Counted from the first letter of the stretch, positions 1 through 8,267 are shown. The stretch: DNA of 27,658 nt from Candidatus Bathyarchaeota archaeon (GCA_003601695.1 PIYH01000004.1:1-27658), one strand, 5' to 3'. Notes: generated by a model not told the origin, from the sequence alone. Program-made: numbers and translations.

Positions 1-123
1 ATAAGGACTCGAACCCATTTAGGTATGAATCCCAGCGAGCCTGATATCTACAGCGAGCGGGTTCACTTCTTCATCGAGATTCTTAAGAAATTGAAACTGA
101 TTGTTTCTCAAAAATTATATTGA
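1..123 (+). CDS. 3' end of an unrecognised gene (partial)
   Basis: An open frame enters from the left edge and ends at TGA 121-123, giving a 40-residue C-terminus. It contains the segment NPSEPDIYSERVHFFIEIL followed by a Lys/Leu-rich amphipathic tail. Composition and codon use look coding, but I do not recognise the family. The gene starts outside the window. The 93 bases between its stop and the convergent racemase gene hold nothing I can name. Confidence 0.45.
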   Translation: MRTRTHLGMNPSEPDIYSERVHFFIEILKKLKLIVSQKLY

Positions 124-216
124 CTATTGTGTAAATTGGTATTCCGTCAGTCTATACCTTTCGCCTTCTAGTAGACGTCTTAAGTAGATCAAGCCTGCTT
201 AATTATTGGTCTCTAA

Positions 217-912
217 TCAAGTTTTTACTGCGAATTCAAGAGCTTTATCTGCATGTATCTTTGCGGTGTCAAAGATTCTTGTTGAGATGTCCTTCTCGTC
301 GATTAAAAGTGGTATTTCAGTACAGCCGAGAACTATTCCCTCAGCGCCTCTTTCAGTCAACTCCCTAATAATTCTCTCGAAGCTATTTCGAGACTCATCG
401 CGTATTATTCCTCTGCATAGCTCCTCAAAGATCACCCTATTTATATAGTCTCTATCCGTCTTCTCCGGGACGAGAGTCTCAATTCCATACTTGGCAAGTC
501 CTTCCCTATAGAAGGCTTTCTCCATAGTAAAAGCGGTCCCCAAAAGACCAACCGTATTTATCTTCTCTTTCCTAATAGCCTCAGCTGTAGCATCCACTAT
601 GCTTATTAGAGGAATGGGAGAAGATTCTTCCACCCTGTCAAAGACCAGATGCATAGTATTTGTGGCTATTAAGGCGAAATCTGCTCCCGCCGCAGCGAGA
701 TTTCGAATATTCCTAATCAGCTCTTCTGTTATCTCATCCCATCCATCCTTAGCCATCCAATCAATAAACTTCTGGAAGCTCACGCTGTAAATGATTATCT
801 CAGGATAACTATGATCACCAAAAAGTTCCTGATATCTCCTCACTATACGCAAATAATAGATAACAGTAGATTCAGGGCTTAAACCACCAAGAATACCAAT
901 TTTCTTATACAA
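217..912 (-). CDS. Aspartate/glutamate racemase family protein (RacX/YgeA-like)
   Basis: 231 residues, the usual length of the Asp/Glu racemase superfamily, which interconverts L- and D-amino acids without PLP by a two-base mechanism. Visible are the N-terminal GILGGLSPEST loop, ATNTMH (residues 83-88) and GCTEIPLLI (196-204). Most members use two catalytic cysteines. Here the first position is Thr84 and only Cys197 remains. This is the Thr/Cys arrangement known from E. coli YgeA, an L-Asp/L-Glu-specific racemase, so it is a subtype and not a defect. The start is an ATG. The gene stands alone, convergent with the partial gene at the left edge. The exact substrate cannot be read from sequence. 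Confidence 0.85.
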   Translation of the reverse strand: MYKKIGILGGLSPESTVIYYLRIVRRYQELFGDHSYPEIIIYSVSFQKFIDWMAKDGWDEITEELIRNIRNLAAAGADFALIATNTMHLVFDRVEESSPIPLISIVDATAEAIRKEKINTVGLLGTAFTMEKAFYREGLAKYGIETLVPEKTDRDYINRVIFEELCRGIIRDESRNSFERIIRELTERGAEGIVLGCTEIPLLIDEKDISTRIFDTAKIHADKALEFAVKT

Positions 913-1297
913 ATAGGTTCCTCCTAACGAATCTTATATGCCTAAATCTATCAAGTATCTCATCTAAAAGTTTTCGTAAAAATGGAATTTTTAAATCAGA
1001 ATTCTTAACACTCATTATAACAGTCATTTTAGCCATACTAAAATAAGATGTCGAGTAGGGATTCATAGTAAATCTTGTCGAACACTCCGAATGAATGATG
1101 CTTCTTAGCCGGCTTGGCGTGCACGTTCACCATGACCACTCAGATAAATGTCTCATCTAAAGCAGATTAGGAAGGAGATACCTACGATATTTAGCAGTTT
1201 ATTATTCAATGGAATGGGGAGATTGTTTGGGAAGATGCTGATGACAGAAGTTAATTTGTCCAACGGCGGAGATATTATGCATATAAAGTGAGATGAA
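913..1297. other. Intergenic stretch upstream of comB
   Basis: 385 bases between the divergent racemase and comB genes. It is AT-rich near 930-1060, with no recognisable RNA or repeat. The only coding-like feature is a 47-codon frame at 1148-1291 (listed separately) ending seven bases before the comB ATG. I see no strong TATA box at a sensible distance from comB. Confidence 0.4.
1148..1291 (+). CDS. Possible small ORF, 47 aa, upstream of comB
   Basis: An ATG-initiated frame of 47 codons ends at TGA 1289-1291, seven bases before the comB ATG. The product has a hydrophobic, Gly/Met-rich centre (around SSLLFNGMGRLFGKMLM). The tight spacing would suit translational coupling, but there is no clear Shine-Dalgarno site and I know no homologue. 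It may be the decayed end of a lost gene or a chance frame. Confidence 0.25.
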   Translation: MSHLKQIRKEIPTIFSSLLFNGMGRLFGKMLMTEVNLSNGGDIMHIK

Positions 1298-2065
1298 ATG
1301 GTTAGAGTGTATTTAGAGCTTACTGGAAAGGGAGCCTCACGTGCCGCTAAGCGTGGAGATGTTACGGTGATAGTTGATGTTCTTAGGAGCAGCTCAACGA
1401 TTATTACTGCTTTGTCAAATGGCGCCAGAGAAATTATTCCTGCCCGCACTTTGAAGGAGGCTGTTCAGCTCTATGAGAAGCATCCGGAAGCGTTATTGGC
1501 TGGGGAAAGAAACGCCGTTAAACCTCCAACTTTCGATATGGGTAATTCGCCACTTGAGTACACTTGGGGCAGAGTTTTGGGGAGAACGATTATATTGACA
1601 ACGACTGATGGAACAAAAGCCATAAAGCTGGCAGGTAAGGATGCGAGGGCTGTTCTGATCGGCGCCTTCCTGAATGCGAGCTCAGTCGCGCATGTTAGCT
1701 ATGATCTCGCATTGAAAACAGAATCTGACATTTCATTAGTTGCTGTTGGTAAGAAGGGAAATTTTGCGCTTGAAGACTTTCTAGGAGCGGGTTTTATTAT
1801 TAGAAGACTGCCTAATGTACAGGAGATAATTGATGGAGCCCTTATGGATGATGCTGCCTTATGGGCTTACTACTCAGCCGGGGCTGTTGAGAAAAATCTG
1901 AAGAAGGTCATCTATCAAGGTGAGCATGCTAAAAAGCTAAGGATTCTCGGCTTCTATAAAGATGTGGAGTTCTGTTTAAGAGTTGACGTTTTTAGCTCTG
2001 TGCCTATCTTAGAAAAATCAATTCTGGTAGAGTATAAGGCTTGTAAAGAGCATTATTGTATCTGA
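1298..2065 (+). CDS. comB: 2-phosphosulfolactate phosphatase (ComB family)
   Basis: 255 residues matching the ComB family, Mg-dependent acid phosphatases that hydrolyse 2-phosphosulfolactate to sulfolactate. This is the second step of the phosphoenolpyruvate route to coenzyme M, and it also occurs in sulfolactate-forming organisms that are not methanogens. Signature segments are VIVDVLRSSSTI (about residues 25-36), LLAGERNAVKPPTFDMGNSP (about 67-86) and TTTDGTKAI (about 101-109). The start ATG follows GTGAGATGA, a weak ribosome-binding site. No comA, comC or comD is adjacent, so the source and fate of sulfolactate cannot be read from context. Family membership is firm; the in vivo role is inferred. 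Confidence 0.88.
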   Translation: MVRVYLELTGKGASRAAKRGDVTVIVDVLRSSSTIITALSNGAREIIPARTLKEAVQLYEKHPEALLAGERNAVKPPTFDMGNSPLEYTWGRVLGRTIILTTTDGTKAIKLAGKDARAVLIGAFLNASSVAHVSYDLALKTESDISLVAVGKKGNFALEDFLGAGFIIRRLPNVQEIIDGALMDDAALWAYYSAGAVEKNLKKVIYQGEHAKKLRILGFYKDVEFCLRVDVFSSVPILEKSILVEYKACKEHYCI

Positions 2066-2123
2066 ACTCCGCCATTTGATTCGTCTAGAATTTCTATGAA
2101 AACACTAGCATGTCATGCATATA

Positions 2124-2133
2124 GATATTTAAG
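2124..2133 (+). promoter_or_regulatory. TATA-box promoter of the aIF1A cluster
   Basis: GATATTTAAG lies about 60 bases upstream of the aIF1A ATG in an AT-rich stretch. It would place the transcription start near 2155 and leave a 5' leader of roughly 40 bases. Inferred from sequence alone. Confidence 0.4.
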
Positions 2134-2192
2134 TAACGGCTCTTTATTCTTCTCTAGCATAAAGTTCAGCGGAATCTATCGGGGTAATAGAT

Positions 2193-2498
2193 ATGGGCAA
2201 GAAAAAGGTGATCAGCGAAGAGGATCTCGACGAGATGGTGCTTCCGGCAGGTACTGATGTCTTTGGGATAGCTCTGAAGCTTCTCGGTAATGATCGAGTG
2301 CTTGTGAAGTGCCAAGATGGATATGAGAGAATATGTAGAATCCGCGGCAAGATGAAGAGGAGAGTGTGGATAAGAATAGGGGACGTAGTGCTCGTCAGCC
2401 CATGGGATTTTCAATCTGAGACTAGGGGAGACATAATTTGGCGCTATACTAAAGGCCAAGCTGAGTATTTGCGGAAGCAGGGGCTTTTAAAACTCTAA
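2193..2498 (+). CDS. eif1A: Translation initiation factor aIF1A
   Basis: 101 residues, the full length of archaeal aIF1A. This OB-fold protein binds the A-site of the small ribosomal subunit and helps select the start codon. The OB core runs from about residue 20 to 85, with GIALKLLGNDRVLVKC, RICRIRGKMKRRVWIRIGD and VVLVSPWDFQ all typical. The N-terminal MGKKK tail is basic. It heads the same-strand cluster with RIO1, the KH protein and topoisomerase VI, a gene neighbourhood seen in many archaea. The GGGG at 2181-2184 could serve as a weak ribosome-binding site. Confidence 0.96.
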   Translation: MGKKKVISEEDLDEMVLPAGTDVFGIALKLLGNDRVLVKCQDGYERICRIRGKMKRRVWIRIGDVVLVSPWDFQSETRGDIIWRYTKGQAEYLRKQGLLKL

Positions 2499-2522
2499 GG
2501 CGATAATGAAGGGGTTTTAGAG

Positions 2523-3323
2523 ATGTCTATTGAGGATCGATTAAGAAAGAGACTGGAGCGGAGGGAAAAATCTTATGAAACTAAGCAGTTGATGAAAGAG
2601 AAGCGAAGCGAGGAGTATGAGGCCCTAGAGGAAGTTTTCGATAAGCCTACACTGATGACTATTTATGAACTCATGAATAAGGGATGGATAGATAAGATTT
2701 ACGGCGCTGTTAAGGCTGGTAAAGAGTCGAAGCTTTATTGGGGTAGACATCCCGATGGAACGGAACTCGCTATTAAAATCTACTTGACTGTTGCAGCTGA
2801 GTTTAGGAAGGGTATGCTTACATATATAGCTGGAGATCCACGTTTTGAACGTTTCAGGAAGAACCCACGTAGTATAATTTATCTATGGGCTAGGAAAGAA
2901 TATAGAAACCTAACAGAAGCCTATCAAGCTAAGGTTAGAGTTCCAAAGCCTTACACGGTCAAAAATAATGTTCTCTTGATGGAGTTCATCGGAAAAGACG
3001 GAGTCAGTGCGCCTTTGCTTAGAGAAGTACGTCTCTCCAATCCCGAGCAAATATATAAGCAGTTGCTTCTGTACATTGAGAGACTATATGTGAAGGCGAA
3101 GCTGGTTCACGGAGACCTAAGTGAATATAATATTATGATATGGGCTGATGAGCCAGTCATCTTTGATGTGTCCCAAGCGGTTTCTATAGAACATCCTAGC
3201 GCCGACCAGTTTCTACTAAGGGACATCGATAGGATCAATCATTACTTTAAGCGGTTAGGCGTTGATATTCATCCCTCAGAGGGGGTTTTCAGGAGGATTA
3301 AGGATGCCGCAGATATTCGTTAA
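2523..3323 (+). CDS. rio1: RIO1-type serine kinase/ATPase
   Basis: 266 residues, normal for archaeal Rio1, an atypical kinase that acts as an ATPase in late maturation of the small ribosomal subunit. The N-terminal 40 residues are charged and helical. The nucleotide loop is KAGKESKLYWG (about 62-72), followed by LAIKIY with the catalytic Lys. The catalytic loop is LVHGDLSEYNIMIW and the metal loop is IFDVSQAV, as expected for RIO1. The hinge is LLMEFIG. The 3' end overlaps the KH-protein start by 20 bases, implying coupled translation of two ribosome-biogenesis proteins. Upstream GAAGGGG could act as a ribosome-binding site. Confidence 0.96.
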   Translation: MSIEDRLRKRLERREKSYETKQLMKEKRSEEYEALEEVFDKPTLMTIYELMNKGWIDKIYGAVKAGKESKLYWGRHPDGTELAIKIYLTVAAEFRKGMLTYIAGDPRFERFRKNPRSIIYLWARKEYRNLTEAYQAKVRVPKPYTVKNNVLLMEFIGKDGVSAPLLREVRLSNPEQIYKQLLLYIERLYVKAKLVHGDLSEYNIMIWADEPVIFDVSQAVSIEHPSADQFLLRDIDRINHYFKRLGVDIHPSEGVFRRIKDAADIR

Positions 3324-3888
3324 GATTCCCAGAGAGAGAATAGGCGTCCTAATAGGACCTGATGGTGAAACTAAGCGTGAGATAGAGAAGAATCTAAATG
3401 TTAGACTCGAAGTGGATAGTGGAAGCGGGGATGTTACGATAAATTTAAATGAAAATTCAAATGATCTATTTCAGCTATTTAGAGCTAGAGATATCGTCTT
3501 AGCCGTCGGCAGAGGATTCTCTCCTCAGCGTGCCTTCCGTCTGCTACGCAATGAGGATGATATGCTCACGATTATTGATCTTCGAGAGATATTCGGAAAG
3601 AATAAATCTGATATTAAGAGGGTTAAAGGCAGAATAATCGGAAGAGATGGAAAAACTCGGAGAATAATAGAGGAGTCTACTGAGACCTTTATCTCAGTGT
3701 ATGGACATACAGTCTCAATAATAGGCGGGATTGAGGAGTCTAGAATAGCTAAGGAGGCGATAGAGATGCTTATAAGAGGAAGTCAGCATGCAACTGTGTA
3801 TAGGTTTCTTCAGAGGAAGAGACGCGAGCTTAAGAAGAGAGATCTTGAGCTCTGGGAAGGTAGACCCCTCGTACCGAAAAGATACTAG
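3304..3888 (+). CDS. KH-domain RNA-binding protein, Pno1/Dim2 (aKrr1) family
   Basis: 194 residues with two KH domains. The first has IPRERIGVLIGPDGETKREIE near the N-terminus. The second has VKGRIIGRDGKTRRIIEEST, with the GxxG loops GPDG and GRDG. This matches archaeal homologues of Pno1/Dim2, which bind the 3' end of 16S rRNA precursor during small-subunit maturation; RIO1 works on the same particle. I choose ATG 3304 because AGGAGGATT (3290-3298) lies just upstream and homologues begin directly with the MPQIF-type strand. A farther in-frame ATG at 3262 lies inside rio1 and would add 14 unrelated residues. The C-terminus is basic (RKRRELKKRDLE). Confidence 0.93.
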   Translation: MPQIFVKIPRERIGVLIGPDGETKREIEKNLNVRLEVDSGSGDVTINLNENSNDLFQLFRARDIVLAVGRGFSPQRAFRLLRNEDDMLTIIDLREIFGKNKSDIKRVKGRIIGRDGKTRRIIEESTETFISVYGHTVSIIGGIEESRIAKEAIEMLIRGSQHATVYRFLQRKRRELKKRDLELWEGRPLVPKRY

Positions 3889-3924
3889 AATTATTGTTTA
3901 TGCTTTAAACCACACAAATTTACA

Positions 3925-3934
3925 TTTATATATT
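3925..3934 (+). promoter_or_regulatory. TATA-box promoter of the topoisomerase VI genes
   Basis: TTTATATATT sits in a very AT-rich gap after the KH gene and would start transcription near 3955. That is upstream of the AGGAGG at 3985-3990, so a transcript from here would carry the Shine-Dalgarno site that decides the Topo VI B start. Confidence 0.5.
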
Positions 3935-3984
3935 TATTATTGTTTTTGTCAAAATATTATTTTTGAGAGAATTTACTCTGGCTT

Positions 3985-4001
3985 AGGAGGAGTCTGCTAT
4001 A
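3985..4001 (+). promoter_or_regulatory. Strong Shine-Dalgarno site followed by an ATA start candidate
   Basis: AGGAGG at 3985-3990 is followed, after eight bases, by ATA (3999-4001) in the Topo VI B frame. The frame has a TAG stop at 3984-3986. Between that stop and ATG 4056 there is no in-frame ATG, GTG or TTG. The ribosome-binding site is therefore ideally placed for ATA 3999 and far too distant (65 bases) for ATG 4056. Confidence 0.6.
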
Positions 4002-5801
4002 TCTGAGGTCTTTCAAGAGATAAGTCCAGCGGATTTCTTTTATAGAAATAGGGAAATGGCTGGGTTTACAAATCCAGCTCGGTCTATCTTCACTTCCATA
4101 AGGGAGCTCGTAGAAAATTCTTTAGATGCAGCTGACGTTGCGAGAATTCCTCCTGAGATTTATATACGTCTATCAAAGGATGGTGATTCTGACGATACTT
4201 ACACTTTAAGAGTTGCAGATAATGGTTCCGGGATATCTCCGCATCATATTCCTCTAGCATTTGGACAGTTCCTATTTAGCTCGAAGTATAGGCTCAAGCA
4301 AGCTAGAGGAACCTTCGGCCTAGGTGGAACCATGGCTATTCTTTACGGACAGATAACGACTAATAAGCCCGTGAAGGTGATCTCTAGTACGGGAAAATCC
4401 CTCATTGTTGAGTATCGTCTTCTTATAGATATTGAAAAGAATCGCCCAATAATTCTGGATCGTAAGATACATGCTAATCCCCGCGCAAAGAGTAAGAGGT
4501 GGCGGGGGACGGTCGTCGAGATTCACTTGAGGGGAAGTTATGCTCAAGCCATGCCGAAGGTTCTGGAATACCTGAAACAGACAGCTATGGTGAATCCGTA
4601 TGCTAACATAATATTTATCGATCCGCGAGGAAGACTATATAAATTTGACCGAACAGTAGAGAAGATGCCTCCTCCGCCGAAGGAGATTAATCCCCACCCA
4701 TATGGCGTGGACGTCGAGACTCTCCAGAGGATAATGAGATCCACAACCGAAGATAATATGCTAAAATTCATGCAGAAACACTTTCATAGAGTCGGAGAGA
4801 AGATAGCGAGAGACTTTCTTAAGAGAGCTGGGATCTCCGAAGATAGAGACCCAAAGACCCTTAGACCCGAGGAGATAGTTGACTTAGTTGAGAAGATGAA
4901 AGAATATGATGGTTTTCTCCCTCCAGAAGCCGACTGTCTATCCCCATTAGGAGAAGACCTTCTGAGAGAAGGAGTACTTAAGGAGCTAGAGCCAGAATTC
5001 GTAGCAGTTCGTCAACGCAAGCCTTCAGCATATTCCGGACATCCATTCATCGTGGAGGTCGCAATAGCATATGGGGGGAAAGTTCCAGCTAAAGATGATA
5101 TTCTTCTCTACAGATTCGCGAATAAGATTCCATTGGTTTATGATGAATCAGGCGATGTCTGCTGGAAGATCGTTAGATCGATTAATTGGAGAAGATATAA
5201 CCTAACGCCTAACATGCCATTCGCGATAATTATACATGTCTGTAGCACAAAGATTCCATATAAGACTCTGGGCAAAGAGATCCTTGCGGATCAACTTGAG
5301 GTTAGCCGTGAGATACTTAATGGAATACGTGAGGTCGCCCGTCAACTAGCTCGTTATCTCTCAAGGAAAGAACGTGTAAAGAGGCAAGTTAGGAGACTAG
5401 CTGTTTTTTCGCGTTATCTTCCGAAAATAGCTCGATTTTCAGCCGGCCTTGCAGGTAGGAGGCCGCCGGATATAAGTAAGCTATACCAAAGAAAACAGGT
5501 CTTTAAGGGCTTCATAACTAGTGGCAAGTATGTGGATAGTGAAATATTCGATTCTCATCGATACAGCGTCGTGTTTGTACATATCCAGAATAAGCATAAG
5601 GAGAATCCGGCGGCTGTAAGAGTTCTTGGGCTAGTTAATTCCAAGTGGGAGGTTTTAATTCCAGAATCAACGCTTACCTCAGGGTCAGAGATCTACGAAA
5701 CCTTAAGAGGAAGATATAAGGCTGTTAAGATTCAAGCTAAATCTCTGAAGCCAGATAAGAAAAGCCTAATCGATGCTTATATTGATGGTTTAAGTCAATA
5801 A
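3999..5801 (+). CDS. top6B: DNA topoisomerase VI subunit B (apparent ATA start)
   Basis: ATP-binding subunit of type IIB topoisomerase VI, which relaxes and decatenates DNA with subunit A. The GHKL fold is clear: RELVENSLDA (N-box), ADNGSGI (G1), GTFGLGGTMA (G2 and ATP lid), then the H2TH region and the transducer domain. Counting from ATG 4056 gives 581 residues, but that omits a conserved N-terminal strap. The frame upstream encodes SEVFQEISPADFFYRNRE directly before MAGF, matching the SPAxFFxRNxxxAGF start of the family. This strap reaches across to the partner subunit's ATP site. Including it from ATA 3999 gives 600 residues. A conservative annotation would begin at 4056. Topo VI A follows 25 bases downstream. 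Confidence 0.95.
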   Translation: MSEVFQEISPADFFYRNREMAGFTNPARSIFTSIRELVENSLDAADVARIPPEIYIRLSKDGDSDDTYTLRVADNGSGISPHHIPLAFGQFLFSSKYRLKQARGTFGLGGTMAILYGQITTNKPVKVISSTGKSLIVEYRLLIDIEKNRPIILDRKIHANPRAKSKRWRGTVVEIHLRGSYAQAMPKVLEYLKQTAMVNPYANIIFIDPRGRLYKFDRTVEKMPPPPKEINPHPYGVDVETLQRIMRSTTEDNMLKFMQKHFHRVGEKIARDFLKRAGISEDRDPKTLRPEEIVDLVEKMKEYDGFLPPEADCLSPLGEDLLREGVLKELEPEFVAVRQRKPSAYSGHPFIVEVAIAYGGKVPAKDDILLYRFANKIPLVYDESGDVCWKIVRSINWRRYNLTPNMPFAIIIHVCSTKIPYKTLGKEILADQLEVSREILNGIREVARQLARYLSRKERVKRQVRRLAVFSRYLPKIARFSAGLAGRRPPDISKLYQRKQVFKGFITSGKYVDSEIFDSHRYSVVFVHIQNKHKENPAAVRVLGLVNSKWEVLIPESTLTSGSEIYETLRGRYKAVKIQAKSLKPDKKSLIDAYIDGLSQ

Positions 5802-5826
5802 GTATCTTAATGGGAGATGAAAGAGT

Positions 5827-6921
5827 TTGTCTATCAAAAAGAATGTTGATTTGGCGACGAGTCCCAAAAGTATAGTTCAGAAAAAGCTTGAGGAGCTGGG
5901 GATGAAGTTCTGTGAAGAGATAGACCGAGGGGTCTTCCCAACTGTTCAGATGAGAAGTAGATCTATAAGCAACATCTTCTATAGTCCGAAATATAGACAG
6001 TACATTTTAGGAAAGTCAAAGGTCACGAGAAGCTCTAGAAATATAGCACATTTAAGGCCATTTGCTCAGATGGTTTGGACAGCATACTTTGTTCATGAGC
6101 TTCTAAAGCAAAAGAAGACAAGTACACTTAGGGATGTTTACTATTCAGCTCAAGCCTATGATATCTTCTTTAAAGATCAATCGGAATCAGATGATATAAT
6201 AACAGATTTAGAGACCGTTATAGAGCATCCTCGAGAATCATTTAATGTCTTCCCTGAGGAGAGATCAGCAGTCTTCGGCGATCTAACAATAGAGTACACC
6301 GTTCCAGGCTATGAAGGACGCAGAATGAATCTTTCATCTCATCCAGATGGGGTGATGATTGGACCAGCATTAACAGATGCACGATTCGTCAAGACATCAG
6401 CGGATAAAGTTATAGTTGTAGAGAAAGGCGCAATGTTCACGCGGTTTGTGGAGGAGAAGGTTTATGAGAGGTTCAATGCTATCCTCATATATACTGCTGG
6501 CCAAGCGCCACGTTCTACAAGATATTTCATACGCAGATTAAATCGGGAGCTAGGTTTTCCAGTATATATATTTAGTGATGCTGATCCTTGGGGGATGCAT
6601 ATAGCTATGGTTATAATCTCCGGATCCGCCAATGCCGCACATCTTAGAGAGTTAACTACTCCAGATGCTAAGTGGGCTGGAGTTTGGGCTTCAGATATAA
6701 TCAATTATAAGCTTCCAAGCGAGAAGTTAAGCGAGATAGACGTAAAGAGATTGAGGGAGCTGAGGAACGACCCCAGATACAAAGATAGACACTGGCAGAA
6801 GCAAATAGACATCTTCATGAAGATAAAGAAGAAATGTGAGTTGGAGGCATTCTCCCGATACGGCTTGACTCACATCGTTGATAGATATCTTCCTGAGAGG
6901 CTGAAAGAGCTGGGAGCCTAG
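5827..6921 (+). CDS. top6A: DNA topoisomerase VI subunit A (Spo11 family)
   Basis: 364 residues, normal for the DNA-cleaving subunit. The winged-helix 5Y-CAP domain carries the catalytic tyrosine in TLRDVYYSAQAYDIFF (about residues 99-114). The Toprim domain follows with the metal-binding Glu in VIVVEKGAMFTR and the acidic pair in FSDADPWGMHIA. The start is TTG 5827, following GGGAGATGA; the nearby ATG 5817 is out of frame and meets a stop quickly. It sits 25 bases after top6B, so the two subunits should be made from one transcript. Confidence 0.96.
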   Translation: MSIKKNVDLATSPKSIVQKKLEELGMKFCEEIDRGVFPTVQMRSRSISNIFYSPKYRQYILGKSKVTRSSRNIAHLRPFAQMVWTAYFVHELLKQKKTSTLRDVYYSAQAYDIFFKDQSESDDIITDLETVIEHPRESFNVFPEERSAVFGDLTIEYTVPGYEGRRMNLSSHPDGVMIGPALTDARFVKTSADKVIVVEKGAMFTRFVEEKVYERFNAILIYTAGQAPRSTRYFIRRLNRELGFPVYIFSDADPWGMHIAMVIISGSANAAHLRELTTPDAKWAGVWASDIINYKLPSEKLSEIDVKRLRELRNDPRYKDRHWQKQIDIFMKIKKKCELEAFSRYGLTHIVDRYLPERLKELGA

Positions 6922-6966
6922 AAAAACTTATGAAGAATCTTTGAAATTATTGATTGGCGGCTGAGG

Positions 6967-7164
6967 ATGAGCAAAAGATACGATTTCATTTTTATATATG
7001 CCGGGAGAGTTCTAGGCGTGCTTCTAATACTGATTGGAATTGCTCTAACATACAATACATATGTAGATCCATCAGCAGCTCATTTAGGAGCATATTATTT
7101 CATGTCTCTAGGCATATTTCTAATCCTTCTAGGCTTGCTGACACTCGTCGTAAAGATAAAATAA
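6967..7164 (+). CDS. Small two-helix membrane protein, unknown
   Basis: 65 residues with two predicted membrane helices, roughly 9-30 (FIYAGRVLGVLLILIGIAL) and 42-62 (YYFMSLGIFLILLGLLTLVV). A short polar loop (TYVDPSAAHLGA) joins them. The N-terminus (MSKRYD) and C-terminus (VKIK) are both charged. It follows top6A by 45 bases on the same strand and could be co-transcribed. GAGGATGAGC overlaps the ATG and gives only a weak ribosome-binding site. I do not recognise the family. Confidence 0.6.
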   Translation: MSKRYDFIFIYAGRVLGVLLILIGIALTYNTYVDPSAAHLGAYYFMSLGIFLILLGLLTLVVKIK

Positions 7165-7191
7165 TAAATAATAGTTGAAAGGTAATGAATG

Positions 7192-7353
7192 CTACTTCTT
7201 AAAGTTCATTCTCTTCAAAGATTTAGCTCTAATTCTTTCAGATCTAAGAAAGTACTGCTTTCCAGTCTCAAGGTTAAATTCTGAAGCCAAATCCGCGACT
7301 GTTTTCTCCTTCAAGCGTGAAGTAAGCATGAAGGCTACTCTAACATTCCTCAC
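7192..7353 (-). CDS. Possible small basic protein, 53 aa
   Basis: A GTG-initiated frame begins 18 bases after the Gfo/Idh stop on the same strand and ends at TAG 7192-7194. The product is basic and Lys/Arg/Leu-rich, with the segments LTSRLKEKTVADLASEF, KQYFLRSERIRA and KSLKRMNFKK. It looks more coding than the opposite frame. It could be a real small protein or the surviving end of a larger gene. No family is recognised. Confidence 0.35.
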   Translation of the reverse strand: MRNVRVAFMLTSRLKEKTVADLASEFNLETGKQYFLRSERIRAKSLKRMNFKK

Positions 7354-7370
7354 CGAGAGTTATTCCCTTA

Positions 7371-8267
7371 TCATATGCGAACTTCAACTTCTCGGTTTAG
7401 TTTGCTGGACTCCATGGCTTTCTCTATGAAAGCTATAATTTCCAAGGTCTCAGCAGGATCTATAGGAGACTTTTTTGTTTCGAACATATTGATCACTCTC
7501 TTCAGAAGCTCCGTGTATACCCAAGAGACATCTACAACGTGGGATGCTATCTTCTTCTCACAGAAGGCTGTGAAGCCATATTCCCTCCTAGCTCCAGCTC
7601 TCAACCCTCTGACAACCCCTACCCGATTGTCTTCCCATATGCCGACTACAACATCCCATCCTTCGCTTGAATAACATCTGACTCTTCGGCATCCCTTACC
7701 CATCAAAGCGTAAAGCATCTCTATGGCATGTATAACGTAAAAGAATAGGCCTGGATTAAATTGTATGATTATTCCAGGCCCATACGTGGATGCACCTAAA
7801 ATTCTACCAATGTTGCTTTTTTTAAGATTCTGAATCTCCAACGCATAACGTAATGATGAAGATGAAAATATGGGAACTTCATTATCCTTTGCCAGTTCTA
7901 TTATCTTCTTCGCATTCTGAACGGAGCATGCGAGAGGCTTGTCTATGAAGACCGGTAGCCCTGCTTCTATGAATGGCCTCGATGCTTCCAGATGCTTAGC
8001 TCCTTCGTTACACTCGATCATTACTGCGTCAACCATCTCCAAGAGATCTTCAGGTTTATCAACGATCTCAACTCCATACCCTTTCAAAATTTTTATTCTC
8101 TCATTGATTATCTCTTGAGAAGCCGCTGGAGTAGGTCCGCCTGGATATCCAGCTACTATCCTAGCTCCTTCAACCCAGAATTTCTCATCAATATCGAAGT
8201 GGTTGATTCTTTTTGTAAATGCATCCACATGAGATGTGTCAAATCCCACTATGCCGATTCGTATCAT
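7371..8267 (-). CDS. Gfo/Idh/MocA family oxidoreductase
   Basis: 298 residues when begun at ATG 8267, preceded by GGTGG at five bases. An in-frame ATG nine codons upstream (8294) lacks such a site and would add a tail before the Rossmann strand. The N-terminal fold starts IRIGIVGFDTSHVDAF. The conserved nucleotide-side loop is GLPVFIDKPLACS, with DKP where most members have EKP. The C-terminal alpha/beta domain is shorter than in the commonest members (330-380 aa). Such proteins oxidise or reduce sugars, inositols or related polyols with NAD(P). The glycine fingerprint (GFDTSH) departs from the classical GxGxxG. The substrate is unknown; other sugar-related genes lie farther along the window. 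Confidence 0.78.
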   Translation of the reverse strand: MIRIGIVGFDTSHVDAFTKRINHFDIDEKFWVEGARIVAGYPGGPTPAASQEIINERIKILKGYGVEIVDKPEDLLEMVDAVMIECNEGAKHLEASRPFIEAGLPVFIDKPLACSVQNAKKIIELAKDNEVPIFSSSSLRYALEIQNLKKSNIGRILGASTYGPGIIIQFNPGLFFYVIHAIEMLYALMGKGCRRVRCYSSEGWDVVVGIWEDNRVGVVRGLRAGARREYGFTAFCEKKIASHVVDVSWVYTELLKRVINMFETKKSPIDPAETLEIIAFIEKAMESSKLNREVEVRI

